A stretch of DNA of 64,000 bases from positions 1,423,015 to 1,487,014 of the forward strand of contig BCHX01000003.1 in the NCBI GenBank assembly GCA_001599755.1, read 5' to 3'. Both the position numbers and the translations under genes were made by a program. Below the pieces are notes generated by a model that had not been told where the DNA came from, did no database searches, and worked only from the letters and a program-made list of their open reading frames with translations. The stretch is from Gliomastix tumulicola. Its lineage: Eukaryota; Ascomycota; Sordariomycetes; Hypocreales; Bionectriaceae. Positions 11,280-23,231 of the stretch are shown in pieces (position 1 is the first letter of the stretch; every line of letters starts with the position of its first letter).

Positions 11280-11777
11280 ATGCTCTCCTTCATCCTCATC
11301 CAGAACCGGCAGTAAGCACACATTACCTCTCGCCGCCACCAATTCACCACACTAACTCCCATCCCCCCTCCCCCCAGAGGCAAGACCCGTCTCGCCAAGT
11401 GGTACGCCCCCTACAGCGACGACCAGAAGATCAAGCTCAAGGGCGAGGTCCACCGCCTCGTCGCCCCCCGCGACCAGAAGTACCAGTCCAACTTCGTCGA
11501 GTTCCGCAACAACAAGATCGTCTACCGCCGCTACGCGGGGCTCTTCTTCTGCGCCTGCGTCGACACAAACGACAACGAGCTCGCCTACCTCGAGGCCATC
11601 CACTTCTTCGTCGAGGTCCTCGACGCCTTCTTCGGCAACGTCTGCGAGCTCGACCTCGTCTTCAACTTCTACAAGGTGTACGCCATCCTCGACGAGGTCT
11701 TCCTCGCGGGGGAGATCGAGGAGACGAGCAAGCAGGTCGTGCTCACGCGCCTGGAGCACCTGGACAAGTTGGAATGA
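11280..11777 (+). CDS. APS2: AP-2 adaptor complex sigma subunit
   Basis: This is the small sigma chain of the AP-2 clathrin adaptor, which acts in plasma-membrane endocytosis and helps bind dileucine cargo signals. Exons are 11280-11311 and 11378-11777 (66-nt intron with CACTAAC branch), giving 143 residues, the normal family length. The protein opens MLSFILIQNRQGKTRLAKWY and continues with FVEFRNNKIVYRRYAGLFFC, IHFFVEVLDAFFGNVCELDL and FYKVYAILDEVFLAGEIEET. The last two blocks distinguish AP-2 sigma well from AP-1 sigma. Codon use is strongly C-biased at third positions, which suggests high expression; that is inference. Confidence 0.96.
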
Positions 11778-12310
11778 GGTGGTTCCCCAGGGCGGGGGGG
11801 TGCCTGATACTATACTGGGGTGCGTTGGCTGGGAGAGCGTGTACTCAATCGCTCGGACTGCTGGGCATTTGGCAGTTCGGTGCTGAGAATGGCTCCAATT
11901 TATGACTTTGATTCCTACTTGAGGACGGCGTTCTTTGGCGTTTGGGGAGCCGGTTCAACGAATCTATACGGTGCTTCTTGTTTTCATGGCCGAAACTTAT
12001 CAGAGCCTGCTAGTACCTACTCAGGCCACTAGTTCCAACTATATGATCTTCGAGTTATGATGACTCTCACAATATAATCCTTACACCAATCCTTGGGCCT
12101 GTTCTCCTTCCCGCCATCCAAGTAGTTCCCCCTAATAGCACAAAAGCACCAGTAATGAGACTCAACGACTAGTTGAGACGATACTTCTTCCCCCCTTCCG
12201 CGTTCATCAACTAGGGTATGTTTACCCTGTTTGGTTCGTTGTCTGACTGTCCGCAGGCCCAACCATGAACTGACTTGCTACTATAGTAAGTCCGAGGCGA
12301 GCCCAGACTC
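11778..12310. other. Convergent intergenic region
   Basis: Contains the 3' ends of AP-2 sigma and of the gene on the minus strand. AT content rises near 12030-12140. I see no further gene. Confidence 0.5.
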
Positions 12311-12802
12311 TCAATCGCTGAGATAGAATCGGGTTGGGGGGGCCTCGGACTTTCTAGCATCATCTTTGAGGCTCTCGCTTCCAGCCCTGCTCTCGCTTCC
12401 AGCCCTCTTGGGAGGGAATAGTATGTCGAATCTCTGATGCCATTGAGCCATCGAGGTCAGTTCTTTGTTATTCTCGCCTGCCGTCTTAGGGACGGCCGAG
12501 ATGGGGACATGTAGTGGTGTCTCTGGACCCTTGACGTCCAGCTCACCCTCCGAATCCTTTTGACCGCCATCGGATGTCTCCCAGAGCCGCAATGCGTTCA
12601 CCGGTCGGGGGGGCCGTTGAACCCAGACATTCGACTTGCCTCGGAACATTTCCTTGGCGGCGTCACTGTAGGATACAGCATCCTGCACCGGCTTTTCGGT
12701 GGTGTAGAAGGTGATGGGAGTCTCAGGTCTGGTAGCTCTCATGGAGCGGATGAAGCCCGGAGTGTGGAAAGCGACGTCGTCTCCTCCATTGTCCACAGAC
12801 TG
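12311..12802 (-). other. In-frame open extension beyond the TAG of the hypothetical protein
   Basis: Directly after TAG 12803-12805 the same frame runs on for 163 residues to TGA or equivalent at 12311, with protein-like composition (for example TPGFIRSM, TPITFYTTEKPVQDA, MAQWHQRFDILFPPKR). The first ATG in this stretch is about 20 codons in and has no promoter-like context. It may be a last exon reached by a missed splice that removes the TAG, a readthrough extension, or the tail of a gene interrupted by a recent nonsense change. I could not find a convincing canonical intron that both spans the TAG and keeps phase. Confidence 0.5.
12371..12406 (-). repeat. Perfect 18-bp tandem duplication in coding sequence
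   Basis: GCTCTCGCTTCCAGCCCT occurs twice back to back. On the minus strand it encodes RAGSES twice near the end of the open extension. The length is a multiple of three, so the frame is kept. Confidence 0.95.
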
Positions 12803-14407
12803 CTAGGCCGGAATGGAGTTGTCGGTGTTGCTCAAGTGGTCACTCCCGTCGGCTCCAGCATTAGACCAAGATTTGGTGGCGTTTCCTTCGACGAACTCGT
12901 CCATCTCGGCACCTGGCTCCGGGTCCTGGAAATCTTCCAAGCCATCTGAGGAAGATGAATCTTCCACGATAATAGGGTTTGCCTTGGCTTCGGTGCGCTG
13001 GTTTATCTCTTGCTCCAACCCATAGAAGAAGGTATCCGCTCGAAGTGAGGTGGCTCGGCCTCCAAACAACTTGCCTGGGTTGGTGGGCCTCTGCAAGACC
13101 TGAGGGATAGGATAAGAGTTCTCGGGAGACTTCTCACGAGAAGTCTTTGAGACTATTCGTCAGCAAAACTTGTTTCCTAGTCTTGGCTTTAGAGTGCTCA
13201 CCTCGCTCCAAGGCGTCAGCCGCCCCTCAGATGGGCTCGGTCTACACGTGAGATCCGGCTTCGTAGCCTTCTTCGGGGTCTCATACATGTGTACTTGGTA
13301 GTTGTGGGAGCCTTCTTCGTGGTTGGAGTCGTGGGTGCTCTTGTGCTTCTTGCCGAGATATTCGACCTCGCGACGTTCATCGGGAATGCCAGGCCTCTGG
13401 ATCTGATCCGTTCCGATTTCCTCTCTTGGGAGCTTGAGGTTATGCTTCTTCACATGATTGTTTGCGCGCTCGTCCAATTCGCCTGCAAAGGAGTGTCAGT
13501 CCTGTATTCCTTAAAGGGGGTCACAAAGGATGAAAGATGAGATATACCTTTGGAAGGGGCCTGGTCCGCTGGGGCGTAGACCTGGTCTAGACGCTTCTTG
13601 GTCTCAAAGTCTTTGATAACTTGAGTCAGTGTCATACCTATTTCGGAGAACAGAGTGCAGCTTACCTTTGCTACTGCTTCCATACCAATCGTCACTGCTC
13701 CGAAGCGACTGATCGCTGCTGCCAACCATGGGCGCATCGGGGGCATCATCGGTGAGATCAACCATGGCAGACTTTCTCTTCAGGTTCCGGCCAGTCGGCT
13801 GGGAGATAGTGTGCGTGTCTCCCATGGTCCAGGGGGGATATTCGAACGGATCGTGTGACCTCTCCAGGGTCCTCTGGACACAGGGCAGATCATCATCGAT
13901 CTCGCCCTCCTCCTTGGTCGAGGCAGACTGGACTCCCTTTCCCTCCCCGATCTTCTCTCTGCGCTGCTTCGCCCGGCTATCGCCAATAACATCGCCAGAA
14001 TAAGCCCGGAGCAGCTCATGGCGCAGCAGAAACAGCCGCTGGCTCAGAACCCTCGACGCCTCGGTGCCCAGCGCAGGCGTCTCGTGCTCGGCGCTCCAGG
14101 CGCTGCGCTCCCAGATGGAGACGGCGTCGCCGTACGAGAGGCCGCTATCGACGAGGTACGCGGAGAATGTCTTGATCATGGGTATGGCGGCCGTGTCGTC
14201 GACGACGAGGAAACGGCCGCGGATCCAGGAGCTGTAGATGCTTGCGCGGTCGCTCGCACAGACCGTGGCGGCGGCGGCGAGGCCTTTGGAGATGCTCTTC
14301 TGCTTCTTGCCTTGGAACATTTGGAGGCTTACGATGTTGGTGAAGCTGGGGCACTTCTGGATTTCTTTGACCAGTCTGGTCTCGTTTTGTTGCTGGGGAG
14401 GAGGCAT
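12803..14407 (-). CDS. Hypothetical protein, four exons
   Basis: I do not recognise this family. Proposed exons are 14407-13666, 13619-13548, 13482-13202 and 13144-12803, giving 478 residues to TAG at 12803-12805. Introns 1-3 have GTAAGC, GTATAT and GTGAGC donors and CTGAC-type branch sites. For intron 3 the second AG (13146-13145) is chosen because the first lies too close to the branch site and breaks frame. The first 150 residues look folded, with hydrophobic blocks such as FTNIVSLQMF, IYSSWIRGRFLVVDD and a helical LSQRLFLLRHELLRAY. The remainder is hydrophilic and low in complexity, with acidic KEEGEIDDD and DSSSSDGLEDF patches and Lys/His-rich stretches, consistent with a nuclear protein. 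The same frame stays open for 163 more codons after the TAG (see the next feature). Confidence 0.65.
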
Positions 14408-15404
14408 GGTGGAGGGTGTTGATCGAGTCCAGGCCTGCGTTGGAGAAGAGAATGCAACAAAATGAATTAGAGAGGAGTGATAATAATGGAAGAGTGAAAT
14501 AAAATGGATTCAAGAGAGCTGCAAAAAGGGAATCAAATGATCAAGGCTGCCTTCATGCAAGATTCAAGAAAGACAATAGGGCGGGCGTGAGAGTGAGTGC
14601 GCGACGAGGGCAGACGAAGGATTGGCGTGAGCATGAGATGATGCAGGACTGGGAGCGAGGAAATATGAGATGAAGGCAAGATGAACTTGTAGTTGAGATG
14701 AGGGTGGCAAGAGGATGAAGGGGGACTTGAGGCTGCCGCTCCCTGCCTTGTCGAGAAACCAAGAGAGGGCAAAGCAGTGGGTGAGTGTTGGAGGGACAGG
14801 ATAGGGAAAAGAGATGAAGGATGGAGGACTTGAATTTGGGCGCCAGTGGAGAGGACCAGTAGAAGCTCGCCATTCTGCCCGTCCATGAAAAATCAGAGCG
14901 AGCCAGAGGGAGTCCAGAAGAAGTCCAGAGGAAAAGCTCGCTGTGGCAGGCAAACCAGCACTGCACCTACCCGTCGACTCCCTGGAAGCACTTCCACGCC
15001 CCCTCTCCGTCGACATCTGTGCCATAAATTCAACTTTTAGATGCTCTATAGCATCTATTCACCCATTCCATATGTATCGAGGCTGTAATGGAAGACGCCA
15101 GGCTGCCAGAAGCGTGTGCACGCTTGATGGCCTGCAGCACACAAGCAGATCCCTCGCCCAGGTAACCCTTAGTCAAGATCATACAGCTTCCAATGCTTTC
15201 ACGATCATCGACAGTGCCCCTTCTCCATACTTTAGTGTCGATAAGGCTCAAATTGCATCAAAATTGAAGCTCGTATAAAATCAAGTCCCTCGTCCTATGA
15301 ACGCCACGAAGCCAGCCCGACCAAATCAGACCACACCACTCGCTCTAAACACATAACGAGCCTCCAAAAAAAAAAAACCGAACACTCCCCCGTCATTCTT
15401 TTCT
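14408..15404. other. Intergenic region, hypothetical protein 5' side to IST1 3' side
   Basis: This 997-bp interval holds the leader and promoter of the minus-strand hypothetical gene on the left, with purine-rich plus-strand tracts (pyrimidine-rich on the coding strand) at 14450-14850, and the IST1 3' region on the right. An A-run lies at about 15366-15377. No supported gene. Confidence 0.5.
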
Positions 15405-16423
15405 TTATCTCTTCTTCAGCGCAGCAAACCGCCTCTCCAGATCCCCGAGATCCGGTATCGATCCCTCCGGCTCGCCCCCCTTCTTGGGCTTCGCCCGCGC
15501 CTCCTCCATCTTCTTGCTCGGCTTCAGCTCCACGGACCCGAGCGTCACCTTGGGATGCACGTTGTCCGTCGTCATCCGCGGCGGCGTCACCGTCAACGGG
15601 CTGGAAGGCCCGGCCGCAAATCCCTTGAGCGGCGTGCCCTGATCCTTTGGCTGGCCATCCCCAACCCCGGCTGAGGCGGTGCTCTGCGTCGCCTCCAGCG
15701 GCTTATCCAGCACCTTCTGCGGCTGCCCACCCGACGGCTGGTCATCCTCGTCATCCTCCTCGTCCACAAACGCCGGGGGCGCCGCCCCCGCCGACCGCTT
15801 TGGCCAGTCCACGCCGTACGCCTTGGCAATCTCCTCCAGATACCCCTGGACGAGCTCCAGCCGCGGCGGCTCGACGCTCAGCTTCCTCACCACCTTCTCG
15901 CTCACCATGCCGTCCCGGTTCTCCATCGCCGACAGCACGAACTCCTTGCCGTACTTCTCCGCCAGCAGCTGCCGCACCACGATGAGCTCCTTAATCTCCG
16001 TCTTGGGCGCCGCGTAGATGATGCTCTTGACGGCCTCCTCTAGCCCGGGGTCGCACACGGGGCCCTCGAGCAGCCCCGCGCGCGCGAGGAGCAGCTCGCA
16101 GTAGAGCTCGAGGAGCTCGTGCAGCTCGGAGATGATGTCGGACCGGATGATGTTCTCGACGCGGATCGTGGCCGAGTCGATCTTGCCGGCCTCGAGGAGC
16201 TGCGCCATGCCGCGGCGGTTCGTCTTGCCGAGCTGCTCGTCGCGCTGCTGGACCATGCGGAGGCGGGCGATGGTCAGCTTGAGCTGGACCTTGAGCTTTG
16301 TCTGGGGCGGGTAATCATGTTAGTTGGGCCCTTCGAGACAGTTAACTGAGCGGGGGGGAGGGGGAGGGGGAGGTTGGAGGGAAGCTGTCGCAAACGTACT
16401 GTGGCTGATGCGGACGGCGCCAT
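15405..16423 (-). CDS. IST1: IST1-like ESCRT-III regulator
   Basis: Ist1 binds Vps4 and Did2 and tunes ESCRT-III disassembly in multivesicular-body sorting at endosomes. Exons are 16423-16400 and 16301-15405, with a 98-nt intron (GTACGT donor, CAG acceptor), giving 306 residues. The N-terminal Ist1 domain shows KLKVQLKLTIARLRMVQQRDEQ, GMAQLLEAGKIDSATIRVE and the helix with ELHELLELYCELLLARAGLL, followed by EEAVKSIIYAAPKTEIKEL and LLAEKYGKEFV. The C-terminal half is Pro/Ser-rich and disordered, and ends with a short basic and hydrophobic helix (DLERRFAALKKR) in the position of the MIT-interacting motif. The tiny first exon (eight codons) is needed to supply the ATG. Confidence 0.93.
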
Positions 16424-16936
16424 GATGAGGTCTCCCAAGAGAGGGGTTGTCTTCACAGTTGACGAGGGAGAGACGAGAGGAGGAGGAGGTCGATGGTACG
16501 GCTGCGAGGGACTATCATCGACACACGAAGACGTCTTCCGGGGAATATTGTTGTCGCAAGCAGAAGACGGACTGGAGTCTGCCTGGCGGGATGGAGGTCC
16601 AGACTAGAGTTACCTGGACGCCACTTAAACGGAGGACGTTCGCCAGTGAGCTCATTGCGGGGCAGCTCTCAGTGGGCGGAACAGGGATCCCCACCATCCA
16701 GGCACTTGCAAACTCCCGTCCGTATGATATAGCACCAGGCAGACACAAAATGCACTTCCCATACTAGCTAGATAAGCTACATTTTAAATAAGTAAGTAGA
16801 CAGGTACTGATACAGTATACATTCGTCCTCTGTTTCCGTGCCTCGTCTGAGCGCTGGACTGACTGTCTTACGTCGGATCGCGCTAAAAACTAGCAGGGCC
16901 GCTCCCTCTGTAGCTCTGTAGGTGGACAGCCTGTGT
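16424..16936. other. Intergenic region between IST1 and NMA111
   Basis: This 513-bp interval holds the IST1 leader and promoter and the NMA111 3' region. The segment near 16740-16810 is AT-rich. No other feature is supported. Confidence 0.5.
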
Positions 16937-19900
16937 CTACGTCCGCCCGTCTACAACGTCTATCCTGTAGAGCCCCTGTTCCATCTCAGTGTCATCGGCC
17001 GGCGCGGGCACTCCGTCCGTCGCCTCGCCTTCAAACACATCTGTGCCCTCGTACGACACTCTCCTCCACCCGCAGGACTCCTTGGGGTCCTTGATCCACT
17101 CCATAGTCGGGAAGTAGTGGTCGTTCTTCTTCATCGTGATCACCCACGGCACCGAGTCAAAGGTCACAGCCTTGATTCGGAAGTCTAGCATACCGTCAGT
17201 ATGGCACATCAAAACAACCGGGTTAGGAAATTCAGCTTACATGTGTTGTCGGGAATCTTCCTCGTAGCGGCGATGAAGGAGGGCAGATCCGGCGTCGGCT
17301 CCCCATTTACATGCGTCACAAAGTTGGTCGGCGCAACACCGTACTGATAGGCCGGTGATCCCCGAATCCGACTCGACACATACACCTCGCTGTGGAGCTT
17401 GCTGATCTGCTGTCGCACCGCCTGGTGCGGCCTGTGGAAGATGGCACCGCAGAACGACACGGCGTGGTCCGTCTCAAGGTCATCAGCGCTCACCGTAGGC
17501 AGCTGAAGCTCCATCTCCTTGCACTCTCTGACAATGACGGCATCAAGCGATTCGTGCGAGTACATGATGTCAAAGTCCGAGATGGTAGTGCACACCTTGC
17601 CGTTCAGCGTAAGCACAATGTCTCCCTCAAGAAGCGACACTGGCTGCTTAGACCGCTCAAATGTCCTCTTGCTGACCATGAAGAGCTGATGGTGGGAGCG
17701 GTTGGCCTCGGTGACCTTCTTGATCCACTCGTCAGAGACGCCCATGACCCGGGCCTGAGACATCTGGATCGATCTGAATTCAACAGACAAGATGCGAAGA
17801 GATGGTGTCTCGCCCCTCTGGATGGCCGACACGACAGGCAGCACGGTTGGGGCTCCGAGACCGAGGTAGTACTCCTCATCCCGCTGACTGCACGGCGATC
17901 GCTCACCGAGATACGAAAGCCAAAGGGCCTGGACAGTCCCGTCAGGAGCTACGAGGACTCCGCTGTTGCATGAAGAGCCAAGGTTGCTGTCGATGGTAAT
18001 GGCATCAACATTGACCGCTCGGTACCGCGGAGCGCCCGAGTTGGCGGGAATGGCCACGGCCGTTATCTCGGTAACCGTTGTAGAGCCATGGACGACGCGG
18101 CCGATCCGGTTGTGGCCGAGGAAGTACGTCTTTGCACCTTGCGTCAGACTCTCACTGCTGAGCCGGGCGCTCTTGACAGGCGCGTCGACCAGCGAGGGGT
18201 CGTACTGGACGATAGTATAGTTCTGCAGCGGATGAAGGAACACAACCTTGCCCTCCACAATGATGGAATCGGCGATGGTGACAGTGATGTCGCACAGGTC
18301 GTATGGAACAATGGCTCGAGAAATGAGTACCAATCCCTTCTCAGCATCGATAACCAAGCCCATTCCCCATCGACGGCTCTTGGGAAACCCGTCGAGCTTG
18401 ATGGGCATAGAGCAGTTGATGTGCACAAAGCTGCGAATCAGGTCCGCGATGCCAGGGTGCGGCATGTGATCAAGCTCGATGAACGAAGCTGAACGACGGA
18501 CGGGAGGAACAGGGGGGAGAGGATCGGCCAGATCCTTAAAGTCCCACAGTCCTGTCTCGTCATTCCGAATAGCCATCTTCATCTTGGCCGACCAGTGCCT
18601 GTCCACGTAGATGATGGTGGTGTTCAGTGTGTGAAGATCTCGCAAATGTCTGAAAGTCACGACCACCCTAGCCTTGTCGGGTATGGTTTTCATGACTTCG
18701 ATGAACGAGTTCAGATCAGGGACCTTGGTGTGGCCAACGGTCTGCACAATCCAGCCGCTATCAGGGCTGTCGAAGCGGAATGAACCAGCAGACTCACACA
18801 CGTACACGCCCTGCACAGCAACAGCATACAGACGAGCCTGCTGATACGAGAGGTCGTGGAAGCTTGCACCAGCCACCGTGACAAACCTGTCAGGGGTGAT
18901 CTTGTGCAGGTCTCCCACCTCGATATCCACCGTGACATCCTCTCCACCACGCTGCAGCTGGAACTTGATGGTGTTGCCCACGTTGGAATCGAGAATGTCG
19001 TCCAGGCGAAGGAACTGGGTGATGAGCTGATCGTTGACTTTGATTAGGACGTCACCTTCCTCAAACTTCTTGTCCGATGGGCCTCTGGGCAGGATGATCT
19101 CGGCAACGAGCATATTGGTCTCTTCAGGGAACTCCTTGCGGATCGCAGCCTCCCACTCCGGGCTGAGGCCGAGTCTTCGGCACTCATCAAACGGCTTGAG
19201 AAGGAACTGGCACTGGATGTCTCCACGAGCGACCGGCTTCCCCTGCTGAATGCACTGCAGTGCACGGAGGGGCCGATCCAACGGCAGGAAGTAGTCGGTC
19301 GACGCGCCGTCAGACCGTCCGCCGGCCTGCAACGCGACAGCACAGCCGTCCTTGCTGACGACAGGACTGCCCGAGCTTCCACCGCTCGCAGCAGCATTTG
19401 CCTGGTAGTAGCACGTGTTGAAGTCGCTGTACCCGTCTCCGTACTCTGGTGCATTTCGGTCGAGTCGGCTGATGACACCCGAAAGGATACTGAGCTTCTC
19501 TCCCGCATCGTTACCCACGACCCGAATCTCAACGCCAACCTTGGCCTGGTCAGGTCGGAGCTCGAGACCGTCGACGGTCATGTACTTGATGGCTTTGGGA
19601 TCGTAACGGAGGATGCCGAAGTCGTGCACGGGATCTCGGTAGACAGGATAGCAGTCGACTTCCTCGTGGTTATCGAACACAGCGTGACCCCAGAAAGGTC
19701 CTGCTCCCACGACGTGTCGGTTCGTCATGATATATCTACCAGCAACAGTCACGGTTAGCAACACAGCCACCCAAACACCGATCACACCGATCACACCAGA
19801 TCTCCCAAAAAAAAAAAGAAGAAAAAAAAGACATACCCTCTCTCAGCATCCACCACGAATCCGGTCGCCTCGCTCGTCAACGCAGGGTCGGTGTCGAAGG

Positions 19901-20180
19901 AGCACGTCTGGCAGAACCGGATGGCGACGACGTTGCGCACCACGTTCTGGATCGTATCCTGCCATTCGCCCAGGCTCTCCGGCGTCCCGATGTACATGTG
20001 AGGCTGTCCATCGAAGCTGTCGCCCATGTCCGAGCCATCGTATTCGAGATACTCGACGTCGTCGGAGGGCGGTTGAGGCTTGCCGTTTACAGCACGTTTG
20101 GAGGGAGGGCCGTGGTTGGGGGACTCAGAGTCCGCGGCCTTCCTCTTGGTGCTTCTCGTTGAGCGACCGGCGCCGTTCAT
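16937..20180 (-). CDS. NMA111: Nuclear HtrA-family serine protease NMA111
   Basis: This is an HtrA/Omi-like protease found in the nucleus in yeast, linked to apoptosis through degradation of the IAP protein Bir1. Exons are 20180-19837, 19735-17241 and 17184-16937, giving 1,028 residues (yeast is about 1,000). A bipartite nuclear signal (KRK...SKR) lies near residues 12-30. The first protease domain has catalytic His in TNRHVV, Asp in DPVHDFGIL and Ser in SGGSSGSPV. PDZ-like regions follow. The second protease-like half is degenerate (SCNSGVLV in place of the Ser loop), as is usual in this family, and further PDZ-like sequence ends the protein. Both introns interrupt conserved motifs that splicing restores (GYIMTNRHVV; DNTYFRIKAVTFD), so the model is firm. 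Confidence 0.95.
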
Positions 20181-21378
20181 CTTGAATATCGTCGGCGGTG
20201 TGAGTTGAGTACTTGAGGAGTGGCGAAATGCGTCGCGCGCGCGCACGGTGATGGTGCTTGGTAATCGGATGAACTGCCCTTCCTTCGAGGCGCAGAAATG
20301 GATATCGAGGTCGGGAGCGACCACGAAGAAAGAGTGAAAGGCGTATGGTGCCGAGTTTTCCAACTCAAAGATACCAATCCGAGGACTACAAGGCAACGGG
20401 TTTAAAAACCTCTGGAAGCAGCCAGATCAACGCAGCGCATCCGGTGTTGGGGCACGGCCGAGGACTGGGGCAGTAACGAGAGACAAGAGATTGGCGTGTC
20501 GACACCGATCGGCGACTGGAGGAGGGTAGTATCGAGACGCGTCGAAAATGCGCATGTGATACAGATTATTGGCCCGTGTAGAAACCAAGGTCCTCCCTGC
20601 AGATACGAGCTTAAGGAGGGAGGGTCGAGTTGGACAAGGCGAAGACGTGCCAACCTAACAGAAGGACAAGGCTTGATGGATGGGTTGAAAAATAAAGGTG
20701 GGTCAGCAGGAGCAGCCCAATGAGCCCATGACCTGCGTTTTCCCGTGAACAAGGCCCACCATCCCTGTTTGGTTTGCCCCTGTAAAAGATGCCCTGGTCC
20801 CTGCTGGAACCGGCACTGTGCCTTAGTCATCAGCACTGGCCTGGTTGACAGTAATGGAGCGACACCTCCGAGGCTCAAATGCGTTGTATACCACATCGAT
20901 TTACCTTTCATCGCCCAATTCTTTTCGGCACCCCCTTCACACCTCCCCCATCAGACCACGCCTTGATTGGCCAGCCTCTCATGCACATGCGAGCCAATGT
21001 CTCAGAGCCCGCAGCAAACGCCATCATCTTGCATCCCAGAGCCTCCGCAAACATGTCCCGTTCCTTGCCCCCCCGATCAAACTGGCGCTAGTTGTACTGC
21101 TGCAACCCTCGCCTGCAGGCGCTCATGCAGGCTCGCGTCTTGTGGTGTGCTCACGAGAACACATAGTCCATATACGGTCCGCTCCATGTCTCACTTCATG
21201 TCTCACTCACCACACTCATCGATGGGCTGCTGTTACGTCCATGACGTCTCCCCACTGTAACCACTCATATTTGATATTGGCTATCCGATGTACGGTTGCC
21301 TTGGATAGGCATGACTCGGCTCCGGCTCTTCCAGACAGTGAGCTATTCAACCTTGGCAGCCACCTCTGCTCCCTTTTC
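20181..21378. other. Intergenic region, NMA111 promoter side to ferroportin 3' side
   Basis: About 1.2 kb. It should contain the NMA111 promoter and leader and the ferroportin-like 3' end. Plus-strand ORFs here have no protein-like composition or family match. No RNA gene or repeat is seen. Confidence 0.5.
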
Positions 21379-23231
21379 CTACGAGTTGAACCAAGACCGT
21401 CGGGATGAAGCGGCTATCAGATGTTCCCTTACTGCGTGTCTCTTCTCGGGTATGCATGACGACGGCCAGTGTATCAGGTGGCCGCGACGCTTGGTGACGA
21501 ATCGGGTGTACAGTATCCACGCCGAGGCCACCGCCAGCACGCTGACACTGGCTGGGTAGCCGAACTGTGCTGGAGACGAGAGTATGATGGTTGAGACATA
21601 TGAGCAGAGTTCGAATCCACTTTGCCACGCCTTTTCTGTCGTTGAGAAAGCCCCGCGATGTTCCTCCTCAACGTCCTATAAAATGAGCCACCGTCAGTCG
21701 TGTGTGTGTCTCATTCCAACGGTAGAGAAGCGCAAAGGTTTGCCTCACCTCTTGAATCACAATCTGCGTGCAAAGGTCAAACCCCCATAAGCCGAGGCGG
21801 CTAAGTATCGTCCCGACCACCAGACCTGAGGCAGACAGTATGGGGTCTCTATCCTTGAATGTCCAGAAGACTCCCATGCCGAGGAGTAAAGTGCCAGTCT
21901 GCCAGCTGGAAAACCATAGCCCAGCGCGGACTGGCCCGATCTTTTCCATGAGCCACGGGCCAACCCAGGTCGCCGTAACTTCGAAGCCAACGGAAAGCGT
22001 CCTCGCGACAGCAACGTGGGCGGATGAATAGCCTGAAGAGAGCAGGTATGTGACCATCTGGCCCGAGAACGAAAGGACCGTCAGGTAAAGTAGGGCGCCC
22101 GCAAAGGAGGGTATGAAGGCCTCGTGTGTAAGGTAGAGCTTCATGTCCTTGGCCACTTTCCGCGCGGCGCCTGTGCACCAGTTCATCACTGACGCGCCTC
22201 GACTCGTCTGCTCCTCGCTGGACTCCGATGATGAGGCAGTTTGCGATGCCTGAACTCTGGGCTGCTGGAGCTGAGGAAGATCATGATATATCTAAGAATC
22301 ACTAGTCAGACACCTACTCCCACAAGTGCTGCTAATCCCATAACGAAGCCAAGACGTCAGGGTGTTTTACCTGAGCGATGAAGAGATACTCGATGCCAAT
22401 AGAGGCCACATTGATCCCAAAGTTGACCAGAATGGCTATTTCGGTTGAAATGCTGTCGATCACGGCAATGAAAAAGGGCCCCAGGAGCTTGCAAATAAGA
22501 TCGATGCGCCTCATCTGAGAGTTCATAGCTAGGTGCTAACGTTAATATCAACTTGTCATTGCGCGCTTGAGAACAAGACTTACTTGCGAGGGTTTTCTGA
22601 TCATCCTGACAGATAGTCACCACCTAGGATGCGCGTTAGCAAACACTCCGGCCAAACGAGCCTCTCTCTCTCTCCCTCTTCAGTATATCCTATTACATAC
22701 CCAGTCCCTCTCGACAGAAACGATATTCATTATAGAGGCCAGCTTCTCCACGCAAGCCAGCGCCGTCACCAGCGTGAGCGAGCCCACCACCACCGTCCCC
22801 GACTGCGAGGCCAGCCACCCACTCTTGAGCGCAAACAAGACTCCACACGACGCAGCGACAGCAACACGCTGGAGAACGATCGACAGCCGCACGACCTGGA
22901 GTCGATTCCCGACGTCGATGTAGTGGCCCAGGGCTGATGAGAGAATAATGGCAGCGAGGCCCCGACCGACGGCGTACACAGACAGGGGGAGGAGCGTGCC
23001 CGGAAATATGGCTGCGAGATAGAGAACACTCCCAAACTCGAACATCCGCGAGTTCGCCGTCGACAAAAAGTGCGAGACGTACAGTCGTCTCGCGATGCCG
23101 GTGCCGGCCAGTGGTGAAGCAGCATCAATGTCATGGGCATTCTCCGTGACATCTGCCTCGGCCTCCGACCCCCGATCACGAGCTGGAGGATCCGGCCCAA
23201 GGAGAGGCCTAGTCTCGTCGTCTTGGGACAT
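21379..23231 (-). CDS. Ferroportin-like iron transporter (SLC40 family)
   Basis: A 522-residue polytopic protein of the ferroportin (SLC40) family, which exports ferrous iron from cytosol in animals and plants. Exons are 23231-22701, 22623-22584, 22528-22371, 22291-21749 and 21675-21379; every phase closes. Family signatures are LYVSHFLSTANSRMFEFG in helix 1, FPGTLLPLSVYAVGRG in helix 2, ERDWVVTIC and MNSQMRRIDLICKLLGPFF around helices 4-5, and the late DLCTQIVIQEDVEEEHRG segment that precedes the last helices. About 11-12 hydrophobic segments are visible. The start is the second Met of the local frame (MSQDDETRP), since the earlier codon is GTG. Direction and membrane (plasma, vacuole or Golgi) in this fungus are not known from sequence. 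No clear iron-GATA (ATCWGATAA) site is seen upstream. Confidence 0.88.

Noticed and set aside
20845..21408. 187-codon plus-strand ORF between NMA111 and the ferroportin gene
   Set aside because: His/Ser/Pro-rich without a domain, and it overlaps the ferroportin last exon on the other strand.
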